A stretch of DNA of 64,000 bases from contig NZ_JACIAY010000010.1 in NCBI RefSeq assembly GCF_014194975.1, forward strand, positions 1 to 64,000, given 5' to 3'. The notes under the pieces were generated by a model. That model worked only from the letters and a program-made list of their open reading frames with translations, made no database searches and was not told the origin of the DNA. The position numbers and the translations under genes were made by a program. Each line of letters opens with the position of its first letter. Position 1 is the first letter of the stretch. Positions 1 to 8,422 of this stretch are shown in pieces. This DNA comes from Sphingomonas sp. BK580 (lineage in GTDB: Bacteria > Pseudomonadota > Alphaproteobacteria > Sphingomonadales > Sphingomonadaceae).

Positions 1-95
1 ACTACCTGATCGTGTCGGCGCTCGCCGGTATCGCGGTGACCACGGTCTGGAACTACGCGATGTCGTCGATCTTCACCTGGCGCAAACGCGGCTGA
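1..95 (+). CDS. C-terminal end of a GtrA-like membrane protein (partial)
   Basis: Only the last 30 codons are in the window, read from base 3 to a TGA at 93-95. The tail is a hydrophobic helix followed by WNYAMSSIFTWRKRG. This resembles the end of GtrA-family domains (usually N-[FY]-x3-x-[FW]-T-[WF]-R), which are often fused to dolichyl-phosphate-mannose-synthase-like GT2 domains. Such proteins sit in the inner membrane and help move polyprenyl-linked sugars. The gene begins 33 bases before a GT39-like gene in the same direction, which fits an EPS role. The N-terminal part is outside the window, so fusion to a GT2 domain cannot be checked. Confidence 0.6.
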   Translation, partial: YLIVSALAGIAVTTVWNYAMSSIFTWRKRG

Positions 96-128
96 ACACG
101 CCGCGCTCGCGCGGGGAGAGGGGACGGG

Positions 129-1688
129 ATGGAGCGGAGCGATACCGCGCGGCGCTGGCCGGTTTCGGGGCTCGAGTCGCGCATCGGGCTCGCCGCGCTG
201 ACCGCGGCGGTGCTGGTGGCGGCGACGGTGCGGCTCGCCTTCGCCGATTACTCCCTGTGGTTCGACGAGCTCGCCTCGGTGTTCTTCGCGGCGCAGCCGA
301 CCGAGCGGCTGTGGAGCGCGTGGATCCTGCGCGAGACCAACCCGCCCCTGTTCTACACGCTGCTGCGCTGGTGGATTGAGGCCACCGGGCTGAGCGACGC
401 GGGGCTGCGCGTGCCCGGCATCGCCACCAGCCTCGCCGCGATCGGCGTGGTCTATGCGGCGGTGGCGCGCGCCTATGGTCGCCGCGCCGCGGTGGCCGCG
501 GCGCTGCTGCTCGCGCTGTCGCCACAGCAACTGTATTTCTCGCACCAGGTCCGCGCCTACATCTTCCTCTACCTCGCGGTGGCGCTGTCCTTCGCCGGGC
601 TGATGCAGGCCGCGCTCGCCACAGCGGGCCGGAGCCGCGCCATCGGCTGGGCCCTCTATGTCGCGGGCGCGGTCGCCGGCATCTACTTCCACACCACCGG
701 CGTGATCTGGCCCGCCACCGCGACACTGGCGCTGATGCTGGTCGACGCGCGCTTCCGACCGTTCCGCGGCCGGCTCTGGATCGCGCTCGCGGTCGCCGAC
801 GGCGTGATCGTGCTGGCGTCGTCCTGGTGGCTGTACATCACCTTCCGCCAGCTCACCCAGCCCAACGGCAATCTCGGCTGGATGCAGGGGCTTGGACTGA
901 CCAAGAGCGCGCTCGTCTACGTCGCCACGCTGCTGCAGTCGCGCCAGATCAGCCCGCTCCAGCTCCCCGCGCCGCTGCTGGTAGCCGGCTTCGCCACCTG
1001 GGGGGCGTGGCACGGTCGCGGCGAGACGGCGACGCGGCTGACGCTCGCCTGCCTCGCGGTCGCCACCGCGCTGTTCCTCCTGCTCAACCTCAAGCAGGCG
1101 ATCTTCCTCGACCGCACCATCCTGTGGCTGTCACTGTTCCCGCTGGTGCTTGCCGCGCGCGGCGTCGGCACGCTGCGCGGGCGCGGTTATGGCGGGGCGT
1201 TGGTCGCGCTGGCGCTCGCGATGGGGACGAGCGTCGTTCTGACCCGCCCGCACTTGCCGCGCGAGGACTGGCGCGCGGTGGTGAATCGGGTCGCCGCCGC
1301 GCCGGGCGCCGCGCTGCTGGTCGACGGCGAGGCGATGGGCGTCGCGACGCAGATGGCGTGCCGCGTGCAGCTCCACCGCCCGTCCTGCCCGTTCGCGGTG
1401 GTGCCGCTCGTCGCACCGGGTCCCCAGCTCGACGGCTGGGGGCGCGGTCTCGCCGCGCCCGTGCCGGCACGGGAGGGGCGGCTGGCGCTCTCCCCTGCGG
1501 CGCCCGCTTACCTGCTGCGCCGCCCGTTCCACGACGCGCTGCTCGACGTGCGGCGGGTCGGGCTGCTGCGCGACGCCGACGCCACCCCGCCTGCGGCGCC
1601 GGTCGTCCACGGCCCCTATCCGCCCGCACTGCTCGAGGGTGTGGCGGCGCGAACGCGGGTGAGCGGCGGCCTCGTCCGGGTGCCGTAA
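129..1688 (+). CDS. GT39/ArnT-like integral membrane glycosyltransferase
   Basis: A 519-residue GT-C type transferase expected to take sugar from a polyprenyl-phosphate donor on the periplasmic side. An N-terminal helix (about 18-38) is followed by WFDELAS, with the Asp46-Glu47 pair in the first periplasmic loop typical of GT39 and related enzymes. The motif NPPLFYTLLRWW and many further hydrophobic helices follow to about residue 380. The C-terminal 130 residues are soluble. The ATG is preceded by a purine-rich GGAGAGGGGAC. It is the first complete gene of the forward EPS block. The exact sugar is unknown; oligosaccharide modification or side-branch addition is an inference. Confidence 0.75.
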   Translation: MERSDTARRWPVSGLESRIGLAALTAAVLVAATVRLAFADYSLWFDELASVFFAAQPTERLWSAWILRETNPPLFYTLLRWWIEATGLSDAGLRVPGIATSLAAIGVVYAAVARAYGRRAAVAAALLLALSPQQLYFSHQVRAYIFLYLAVALSFAGLMQAALATAGRSRAIGWALYVAGAVAGIYFHTTGVIWPATATLALMLVDARFRPFRGRLWIALAVADGVIVLASSWWLYITFRQLTQPNGNLGWMQGLGLTKSALVYVATLLQSRQISPLQLPAPLLVAGFATWGAWHGRGETATRLTLACLAVATALFLLLNLKQAIFLDRTILWLSLFPLVLAARGVGTLRGRGYGGALVALALAMGTSVVLTRPHLPREDWRAVVNRVAAAPGAALLVDGEAMGVATQMACRVQLHRPSCPFAVVPLVAPGPQLDGWGRGLAAPVPAREGRLALSPAAPAYLLRRPFHDALLDVRRVGLLRDADATPPAAPVVHGPYPPALLEGVAARTRVSGGLVRVP

Positions 1689-1900
1689 GCCGGTCTGCTG
1701 CAGGACCGCGCCTCACCCGAGGCGGGCAGGGCGGGTACCGCGCCGCGGCGACGGAGTCCGTCCGATCGCCCATGGTCGGGCCCGCGTCGCGACCGCGGCG
1801 CTTGCGTCGCTCCCGCGTGCTGCGTAATGCCGTGTCGGTCGCGTCTCCGCTCGGCGCAAGTGGCGCTTTCCCAACCATCTTCGGCTCCGCGGTGGCATCT

Positions 1901-3106
1901 GTGAACATCCTTATCGTGAACGCGCTTTACCCGCCCCACCGGATCGGTGGCGCCGAGAAGTCGGTATCGCTGCTGGCGGAGGGGCTCGCGCGCGCGGGCG
2001 ACCGAGTCAGCGTGGCGACGCTCGATGATATAGCGGCCCCCACCATTGAACGCCTCGCCACGGGCGTGGAGGTCCACCGCTTCCCGCTCGACAATATCTA
2101 CTGGCCGTATGGCAAGGTAGTGATCGAACGCTCGCCAGTCGAAAGCTTACGCTGGCACCTGCGCAACAGCTGGAACCGGCGCGCGGCGCGGCGCGTGGGC
2201 GCGCTCATGGACCAAGTGCGACCGGACGTGATCCACTGCAACGTGCTCACCGGGTTCAGCAACGCGGTCTGGTCCGAGGCCTCGCGGCGCGACATTCCGA
2301 TCGTCCAGACGCTGCGCGACTATGCCGTGGTCTGCGTACGTACCTCACTGTTCCAGCACAACACGACGTGTACGAAGCGGTGCGCTGAGTGCCGCCTGCT
2401 GACCTTCCCCAGCAAGAGGGCGTCGCGGCAGGTCACCGAGCTCGTCTCGATCAGCCATTTCGTCGATGCCAAGCACCGCGAGTTCGGCTTCTTCGAGGGC
2501 GTGCCGGGGCGACGCATCTTCAACATCATCCCCGATCCGCCGCGCGACGGCGCGCCTACGCGCGTCGGTCCGCTGATCTTTGGCTATATCGGTAGGGTTG
2601 AACCGGAGAAGGGGATCGAGGTGGTACTCGACGCCTGTACCCGGCTCGAGCGCCCTGACTGGCGGCTCCGCGTCGCGGGCGTTGGTCTTCTGAGCTATGT
2701 CGAGGGATTGCAGCGACGGTATCCGGATCCGCGTATCGAGTGGCTGGGTTTCGCCGACTCGGCTGCCTTCTACGAGTCGATCGACGTGGCGCTGATCTCC
2801 TCGATATGGCCCGAACCGCTGACCCGCACGCTGATCGAGGCGACCAAGTTCGGCCGCAACGTGATCGCGGCGGACTCGGGCGGCATCCCTGAGATCGCTG
2901 ACCTGCCGCGCCGCTCGGCGGTTTACCCGGCCCAGGACAGTGCCGCGCTCGCGGCCGCGATGACGACCGCGATCGACGAGCGCGACGACTGGCGGCAGGG
3001 CGGGGTGGGGCGTCCTGACCTGCTCGCCGCCTTCTCCGAGGAAGCCGTGGTGGCGGCCTATCGCGACGTCTTCGCCGACGCGATCGCTGCCAAGGCGGCG
3101 ACGTGA
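1901..3106 (+). CDS. GT4 glycosyltransferase with tri-cysteine insert
   Basis: A GT-B fold enzyme of 401 residues that adds a nucleotide-activated sugar to the lipid-linked EPS unit on the cytoplasmic face. The start is taken as GTG 1901 because it gives the canonical first strand MNILIVNALYPP and then RIGGAEKSV. The frame is open far upstream, but that part overlaps the preceding gene and is not protein-like. The acceptor domain has a C-x3-C-x2-C cluster (CTKRCAEC) near residue 160. The C-terminal half has FGYIGRVEPEKG and the donor-binding EPLTRTLIEATKFG...GGIPEI region. It is followed by another transferase after 85 bases. Its closest look-alike here is the reverse-strand GT4 at 15.3-16.5 kb. 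Confidence 0.8.
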   Translation: MNILIVNALYPPHRIGGAEKSVSLLAEGLARAGDRVSVATLDDIAAPTIERLATGVEVHRFPLDNIYWPYGKVVIERSPVESLRWHLRNSWNRRAARRVGALMDQVRPDVIHCNVLTGFSNAVWSEASRRDIPIVQTLRDYAVVCVRTSLFQHNTTCTKRCAECRLLTFPSKRASRQVTELVSISHFVDAKHREFGFFEGVPGRRIFNIIPDPPRDGAPTRVGPLIFGYIGRVEPEKGIEVVLDACTRLERPDWRLRVAGVGLLSYVEGLQRRYPDPRIEWLGFADSAAFYESIDVALISSIWPEPLTRTLIEATKFGRNVIAADSGGIPEIADLPRRSAVYPAQDSAALAAAMTTAIDERDDWRQGGVGRPDLLAAFSEEAVVAAYRDVFADAIAAKAAT

Positions 3107-3191
3107 GCGCGTCGTCCGCTGCGCGAAGGTCCGTTGTCACCGCCGTGCGTAGGTCGGCAAGGTACCAAGACGCGACAGGAGTTTGCCGGCA

Positions 3192-4115
3192 GTGAAGCTG
3201 AAGCGCGCATTAAGGTCGACCTTCCCCCGCGGCTATCGACTGCTCGGCCGGGCCAAGCGCCTGTTCGACGTCGAGGGGCCGCGCGAGGAACGTCGCCGGC
3301 TCGCCGCGGCGATCGCGGCGACCGACGCCTTTCCCGCGGTCGCGGAGCGACGGCCGCACGGCCTGACGACGCCGCTGGTCGTCTCGCTCACCTCGTATCC
3401 CAAGCGCTACGCGACCTTGGCGCGGACGCTGCGCAGCCTGCTGGACCAGACCGTCCGCCCCGACCATCTCGTGCTGTGGCTCGCCGCGCCGGACCGCGCG
3501 GCGCTGCCAGCGGACGTGCTCGCGCTTGTAGGGCACGGGCTGGAGATTCGGGAGTGCGCCGACTTGCGATCGGCCAAGAAGCTGTTGCCCGCGCTCGCCG
3601 CCTTCCCCGCTGCCACGATCGTCACGACCGACGACGACGTCTACTACGAGCCGCACTGGCTCGAGCGACTGGTCGAGACCGCGTGCCAGCACCCCGGCGC
3701 GGTAGTCGGCTATCGCGGCCACGTTGCGCACTTCGACTCGGGCGGGCAACCCGCTCCCTACGAGAACTGGGCCCGAGATACCGATGCTACGACGGACATC
3801 GGTCCAGGTCGGCTGCTGTTCCTCACCGGCGTGTCGGGCATCCTCTACCCACCGGGCGCGCTGCACGAGGACGTACTCGATGCTGAGTCGTACCTCGCGC
3901 TCTGCCCGCGCGCGGACGACATTTGGTTCTTTGCCATGGCGGTGCGCAAAGGCACAGCGCGACGCCGGGTGGCGCAGCGCATGCCGGTCGTAGAATGGCC
4001 AGCGTCGCAGGAGAGTGCACTAAACAGCTACAATTTTCATGCGTCCGGCAATGACGCGCAGTTCGCCGCGCTACTGGAGCGCTTCCCCGAGCTACGCTCG
4101 CTGCTGCGTGGCTAG
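3192..4115 (+). CDS. GT2-like glycosyltransferase
   Basis: About 307 residues. The core has LVVSLTSYPKRYATL, LLDQTVRPDHLVLWLA and a nucleotide/metal-binding TTDDDVYYEPHW (DxD-type), then a conserved HEDVLDAE and DDIWFFAMA. This is a GT-A-like fold seen in EPS and LPS clusters, cytoplasmic, with unknown sugar. GTG 3192 is chosen because AGGAG at 3177-3181 lies 10 bases before it. A TTG at 3183 is in frame but only one base after the same site. It belongs to the forward block with the preceding GT4. Confidence 0.7.
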   Translation: MKLKRALRSTFPRGYRLLGRAKRLFDVEGPREERRRLAAAIAATDAFPAVAERRPHGLTTPLVVSLTSYPKRYATLARTLRSLLDQTVRPDHLVLWLAAPDRAALPADVLALVGHGLEIRECADLRSAKKLLPALAAFPAATIVTTDDDVYYEPHWLERLVETACQHPGAVVGYRGHVAHFDSGGQPAPYENWARDTDATTDIGPGRLLFLTGVSGILYPPGALHEDVLDAESYLALCPRADDIWFFAMAVRKGTARRRVAQRMPVVEWPASQESALNSYNFHASGNDAQFAALLERFPELRSLLRG

Positions 4116-4604
4116 GTCGACGTGACGCTCGGCCCCGCCTGCCCGAGGAGAGCAGGACGAGCGCGAAGGGGCCGCCGTTCGACTTGATCAGGCAACAACT
4201 CCCGGGCTATGTCAGTCCAAAGCCGGGATCCATCCTTCCTCGCGACCACGCAGGCGGCGCTCGCGGCACCAAGGACCCCGGGGTCGAGCACGGGAAGGCG
4301 GGTGGCCGGTGCCGCTTCCGCCACATCGAACATCTCGAGTCCGGACTTTCGAAGAGGGGACGGCGGCGAAGACTAGCCTCCGAAGTGCCGCTCAGCTAAC
4401 GGCGACAACCGATGACCGCGGCAGGACGAGGCGGTTGTAGCCATCACCGATCCGCAGCGCCGCCAACCGAGCGGGGCGTCGAGTCATGGTGCAGTGCATC
4501 AAAAATCATACCCGCTTAGGCGAAAAGGGGTGCTATGGGCGATCGGCGCTCGCCGTCGCGGAGCGGCGCTGCTGTCGATATTGTCTCTGGGATGGGCCTG
4601 AGCG
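4116..4604. other. Gene-free interval in the EPS block
   Basis: About 490 bases between a transferase and the flippase. Short open frames exist on both strands (for example 73 codons on the minus strand, 4112-4333), but none has a ribosome-binding site, a recognisable motif or the codon pattern of the neighbours. The interval may hold the promoter of the flippase gene or decayed sequence. Confidence 0.5.
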
Positions 4605-6095
4605 GTGGAACTTAAAGCCAAGACGATGAAGGCGGTGAAGTGGAACTTCGCGTCCACCGCCATCGGCGCGTTCGTGGGTCTGTTGCAGCTGTGGCTGCTG
4701 GCGCGGATCCTGCCGCCGCACGAATATGGCGTCATCAGCCTCGCCCTCATGATCATCACCTTTTTCAATATCTTCATCGACTTCGGTATCTCGAACTCGA
4801 TCATCCGCCACGGCCGCATCACCGAGCTCGAGCTCTCCTCGCTCTACACCATCAACATAGGGCTCGGCCTGGTCACCTTCGTCGTGGCGTTCTTCAGCAG
4901 TCCCCTGCTGAGCCACTTCTTCAAGTCACCCGAGCTGACCACGCAGCTGCAGATCATGTCACTGGTGTTCCTGTTCGTGCCGTTCGGGCAGCAGCAGCGT
5001 GCGATCCTGTCGCGCGAGCTGCGCTTCGACTTCGTCGCGATCGTTTCGATCATCACGCTGCTGACTAACTGCGTGCTGGTGATCGCGCTCGCGGTGGTCT
5101 TTAAGAAGGCGTGGGTAGCCTCAGTCGCCTTCTTCGTGAGCACGACGCTGGGCTGCGCAATCTTTTTCGCGCACAGCCTGCGCGAGCGCCGCCCGTCGTT
5201 CACCTTCTCCTGGCCGGCGGCGCGCCCGCACATCCACTACTCGGTCCAGCTGGTGCTCGACTCGCTGATCAACGTGGTCAGCGTGAACACCTATCCCGCG
5301 CTGATGGCACGGATGGTGAGCCTCACCGCGATCGGCGGCTACAACATTTCTTATGGCATCAGCATCAACCTGATCGAGCGGCTCAAGCCGGTGCTGGTGC
5401 AGGCGCTGTTCCCGGCCTTCGCCAAGATCCAGGACGACGAGACGAAGCTGACGCGCAACTTCCTGCTGGTGACCAGCTACGGCATGTTGGTGAACCTGCC
5501 GCTGCTGGCCGGCATGTTCGTCTGCAGCAGCCTGGTGGTGCAGGTGTTCTTCAAGCCGGAATGGCAGTTCATCGCGGTGCTGGTGAAAATCCTCTGCCTG
5601 GTGGGCATGGTGCGCAGCATCGATCCGCCGGTGATCTCGCTGCTGCTGGTCAAGGCGAAGATGCATCTCAACGTGCGCATGGGCGTGGCCAAGCTGGTGA
5701 TCGGCATCGCGCTGGCGATCATGCTCGGGCAGCGCTACGGCATCGTCGGCATCGCCAGTAGCTTCCTGATCGTGCAGCTGCTCAACACGATCGCCTCCTA
5801 TTTCTTCCTGGTGCGCGCCTGTGTCGTCGGTATGGGGCGACAGTATCTCGTCAACGTGCTGATCCCCTTCGCACAGACGCTGCCGCTCTTCGTCGCGGCG
5901 GGGGCGGTGGTGGTGCTGGTGCCGACGCCCTGGCCTGTGGTCAATCTCGCCCTGGCGGTCGTCGTTGGAGCCCTGGCCTATGCGCTGGGGCTGTGGTTCT
6001 CCCCCTTCGCGCTGGTGCGCGATTTCGTGCTGCTCGCCGCGAACGGGCTCAGCGCCAAGCTGGGCGGACACGCCGATCGGGCGATGCGCGCGTGA
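4605..6095 (+). CDS. Wzx/WzxC-type polysaccharide flippase
   Basis: A 496-residue MOP-superfamily (PST family) membrane protein expected to move undecaprenyl-linked repeat units across the inner membrane. It has about 12-14 hydrophobic helices, the N-terminal signature VKWNFASTAIGAFVGLLQLWLLARIL, PPHEYGVISLALM, and FVPFGQQQRAILSRELRF. These are typical of WzxC-like proteins. The start is GTG 4605; an in-frame ATG at 4626 (MKAVKWNF) is equally possible. The stop overlaps the next gene start as GTGA, so the two are probably translationally coupled. It is one of three flippase genes in the window. Confidence 0.85.
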   Translation: MELKAKTMKAVKWNFASTAIGAFVGLLQLWLLARILPPHEYGVISLALMIITFFNIFIDFGISNSIIRHGRITELELSSLYTINIGLGLVTFVVAFFSSPLLSHFFKSPELTTQLQIMSLVFLFVPFGQQQRAILSRELRFDFVAIVSIITLLTNCVLVIALAVVFKKAWVASVAFFVSTTLGCAIFFAHSLRERRPSFTFSWPAARPHIHYSVQLVLDSLINVVSVNTYPALMARMVSLTAIGGYNISYGISINLIERLKPVLVQALFPAFAKIQDDETKLTRNFLLVTSYGMLVNLPLLAGMFVCSSLVVQVFFKPEWQFIAVLVKILCLVGMVRSIDPPVISLLLVKAKMHLNVRMGVAKLVIGIALAIMLGQRYGIVGIASSFLIVQLLNTIASYFFLVRACVVGMGRQYLVNVLIPFAQTLPLFVAAGAVVVLVPTPWPVVNLALAVVVGALAYALGLWFSPFALVRDFVLLAANGLSAKLGGHADRAMRA

Positions 6096-7042
6096 GCGCC
6101 TCACCCGTCTTCCTGTCCGTCGTCGTCCCCTGCTACAACGTCGGGGCGGCGATCGACGCGCTGCTCGCGAGCGTCACCGCGCAGATGAGCGACGCCGACG
6201 AGCTGGTGCTGGTCGACGACGGCTCGGTCGACGACACCGCGGCCCGGATCCGCGCGTTCGTCGCGCGCAGCCCGCGCGGCGCGCAGATCGTGCTCGAGCA
6301 GACCCCCAATGCGGGCGCGGCGCGCGCGCGCGCGCTCGGGCTCAGCTTGGCGCGCGGCGAGTTCGTGTTCTTCTGCGACAGCGACGACGTGTTGGACCCA
6401 GGCTTCATCGCGACGCTGCGCCGCGAGCATGCGCGGTACCCGGCGATGGACCTGTTGTTCTTCTCGTCCGAGATGGTGACCGAGCGCGACGGCCGGCTGA
6501 TCCCGGTGGCGCCAAAGGTCGCTTACGCGCAGGCACGGACGTACGCGGACGGCAGCGAGCTGCTCGCGCATCACCTGCGCCAGCGGATGTATACGGCGGC
6601 GGTGTGGACCTATGTCGCGCGCCGCGCGCTGATCGAGCGCAGCGGCGCCGCCTTCACCGATCGCAGCGCGCACGAGGACCATCTGTTTACGCTCACCGTG
6701 ATCCTGTCGGCGCGGCTGATCGTCGCGGTGCCCGATCTGCTCTACCGGCAGCGGGTGCGCGACGGCTCGCTGACCAACTCGAGCAAGTCGGCCAGCTATG
6801 TCGTCGACCGGATCACCGCGGCGGACGAGGCGATGGTGGCCTTGCGCGACCGGCCGGCGCCGCTGCGGCGGCTGTACGACGACTGGTCTTTCTACTCGGT
6901 CATGTGGATGCTGTGGGACAATCGCGACCTGATCGGCGCGGTGGCGCGCACGCCGGAGGGCCGCGCCTATCTAGCCGCGCGGCCGCTCCGCGTGCTCGGC
7001 TTCGCCGCGCGCGCGGCGCGTCGCGCGCTCCGCGGCGGCTGA
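6092..7042 (+). CDS. GT2 family glycosyltransferase
   Basis: 316 residues, GT-A fold. The N-terminus has LSVVVPCYNVGAAIDALL, LVLVDDGSVDDT and FFCDSDDVLDPGF, which are the canonical GT2 nucleotide-binding motifs (VDDGS and the DSDD metal site). The start is GTG 6092 because it overlaps the flippase stop as GTGA and gives the standard first strand. The upstream continuation of the frame lies inside the flippase gene. This is the last gene of the forward block; the DUF1501 gene converges with it after only 7 bases. The sugar is not predictable. Confidence 0.82.
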   Translation: MSASPVFLSVVVPCYNVGAAIDALLASVTAQMSDADELVLVDDGSVDDTAARIRAFVARSPRGAQIVLEQTPNAGAARARALGLSLARGEFVFFCDSDDVLDPGFIATLRREHARYPAMDLLFFSSEMVTERDGRLIPVAPKVAYAQARTYADGSELLAHHLRQRMYTAAVWTYVARRALIERSGAAFTDRSAHEDHLFTLTVILSARLIVAVPDLLYRQRVRDGSLTNSSKSASYVVDRITAADEAMVALRDRPAPLRRLYDDWSFYSVMWMLWDNRDLIGAVARTPEGRAYLAARPLRVLGFAARAARRALRGG

Positions 7043-7049
7043 CCGCGGC

Positions 7050-8411
7050 TCAGGTGAACAGCGCCAGCGGGCCGCGGCCGTTGCTCGACCAGGTCGCCCA
7101 ATTTGGCACGACATAGGGCATGTCGGCGTCGGCGACGCCGTGCCACCGCAGGATCGCGCCGATATATTCCTCCTGCGACGTGGTCGGCAGGAAGCGGCCC
7201 TCCCAGCTGATGTCGTCGCTGCCACCCAGCGTTGGGTCCGGATAGCGGCCGAACACGCCGCGCTGCGCCACACCGCCGCCGATCACCAGGTGGTTGCTGC
7301 CCCAGGCATGGTCGCAGCCATATTGGGCGTTGCCTTTGAAGGTGCGGCCGAAATCGCTCATCGTGAACGCCGTCACTTGATCCTGCAGCGCCAGTCCCTG
7401 CATCGCGTTGTAGAAGGCGTAGAGCGCCAGGGCGAGCTCCTTGAGCAGGCCGGCGTGGCGACCGCTGCCGGTGTCGCCTGCGGTGACCTGGTTGTCGTGC
7501 GTGTCATAGCCACCGTGCGAGACGAAGAAGCTCTGCCGTGCGTGGCCGAGCGTCCCGCGACCCTCGATCATGCGCGCGACCCGCTTGAGCTGGTTGGCGA
7601 TGTCCGAGGTGAGCGCGGCGCCGGTGTCGGGGTCGACGAAATAGCCGTCGACGCTGCTCGACTGGCCGAGCAGCGAGGCGGTCGCGCCCATCATCGCATA
7701 GCCGTCCGAATAGGCGGCGCCGGCGGATTCGCTCAGCGTACCGAGGTCGGTGCCGTCGGCGAAGCTCGCCACCGCGGAGTCGATGTTGCTCTGACCGGTG
7801 GCGAGCCGGGTCAGCGAGCCGGTCGCCGGCACCACCAGCGGGCGCGAGCTCTGACCGATCAGCGCGAGGTTGTTGCCGGCGAAGGACATCAACGGTGGCA
7901 CCGTGCCGGCGGCGAGCCGGTCGTTGAGCCGGCCCATGAATCCGTCCAAGCTTTTCCCCTGCGGGCGCAGGCACTGCCAATGCTCCTGCTCGTCGGCGTG
8001 GCTCATCAGGTTGGTCGGGCGCAGGTCCGGGCGCGACATATAGGTCGCCTTGTCGAGCGGCGCCGCGAGCGTGCCGGTGTTAAGCACCAGCGACATCGCG
8101 CCGCGGTCCCACAGCTCGCTCAGCCGCGCCATCGCCTTGTGCAGCCCGTAGGACACGCCGGAGAGCGGCGCGATCGCGCCGGGCGCGAGCGCGACCGTGC
8201 CGCGCGACTGGAGATACGCGCCGTAGGTGGCGGGATCGGTCGGGACGACCATGTTCCAGCCGTCGTTGCCGCCGAACAGGAACACGCCGACCATGGCGCG
8301 ATAGCTGCCGGTGGTGGCGCCGAAGGCGGCGCCGCGGCCGAACATGCCGAGCGTGGCGGCCGCGCTGGTGCTGACCGCGAGACGATGGAAGTGGCGACGC
8401 GACATCAACAT
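7050..8411 (-). CDS. DUF1501 family Tat-exported protein
   Basis: 453 residues. The N-terminus (MLMSRRHFHRLAVS) has a twin-arginine motif followed by a hydrophobic stretch and an Ala-rich cleavage region, so Tat export is likely. The mature part has VFLFGGNDGWNMVVP near the start and MSDFGRTFKGN and GCDHAWGSNH near the end. These are signatures of DUF1501, a family distantly related to alkaline phosphatases/sulfatases. No function is established. It begins 11 bases after the DUF1800 stop, and this pair is commonly found together in bacteria. Here it sits between two EPS blocks. Confidence 0.85.
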   Translation of the reverse strand: MLMSRRHFHRLAVSTSAAATLGMFGRGAAFGATTGSYRAMVGVFLFGGNDGWNMVVPTDPATYGAYLQSRGTVALAPGAIAPLSGVSYGLHKAMARLSELWDRGAMSLVLNTGTLAAPLDKATYMSRPDLRPTNLMSHADEQEHWQCLRPQGKSLDGFMGRLNDRLAAGTVPPLMSFAGNNLALIGQSSRPLVVPATGSLTRLATGQSNIDSAVASFADGTDLGTLSESAGAAYSDGYAMMGATASLLGQSSSVDGYFVDPDTGAALTSDIANQLKRVARMIEGRGTLGHARQSFFVSHGGYDTHDNQVTAGDTGSGRHAGLLKELALALYAFYNAMQGLALQDQVTAFTMSDFGRTFKGNAQYGCDHAWGSNHLVIGGGVAQRGVFGRYPDPTLGGSDDISWEGRFLPTTSQEEYIGAILRWHGVADADMPYVVPNWATWSSNGRGPLALFT

Positions 8412-8422
8412 CTATCTGGTCC

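Noticed and set aside
827..1900. N-terminal extension of the GT4 gene at 1901
   Set aside because: It overlaps the GT39-like gene in another frame, is Arg/Ala-rich, and would place the glycosyltransferase N-terminal strand in mid-protein.
4112..4333. 73-codon minus-strand ORF in the EPS gap
   Set aside because: No ribosome-binding site, motif or conservation argument; composition resembles chance frames.
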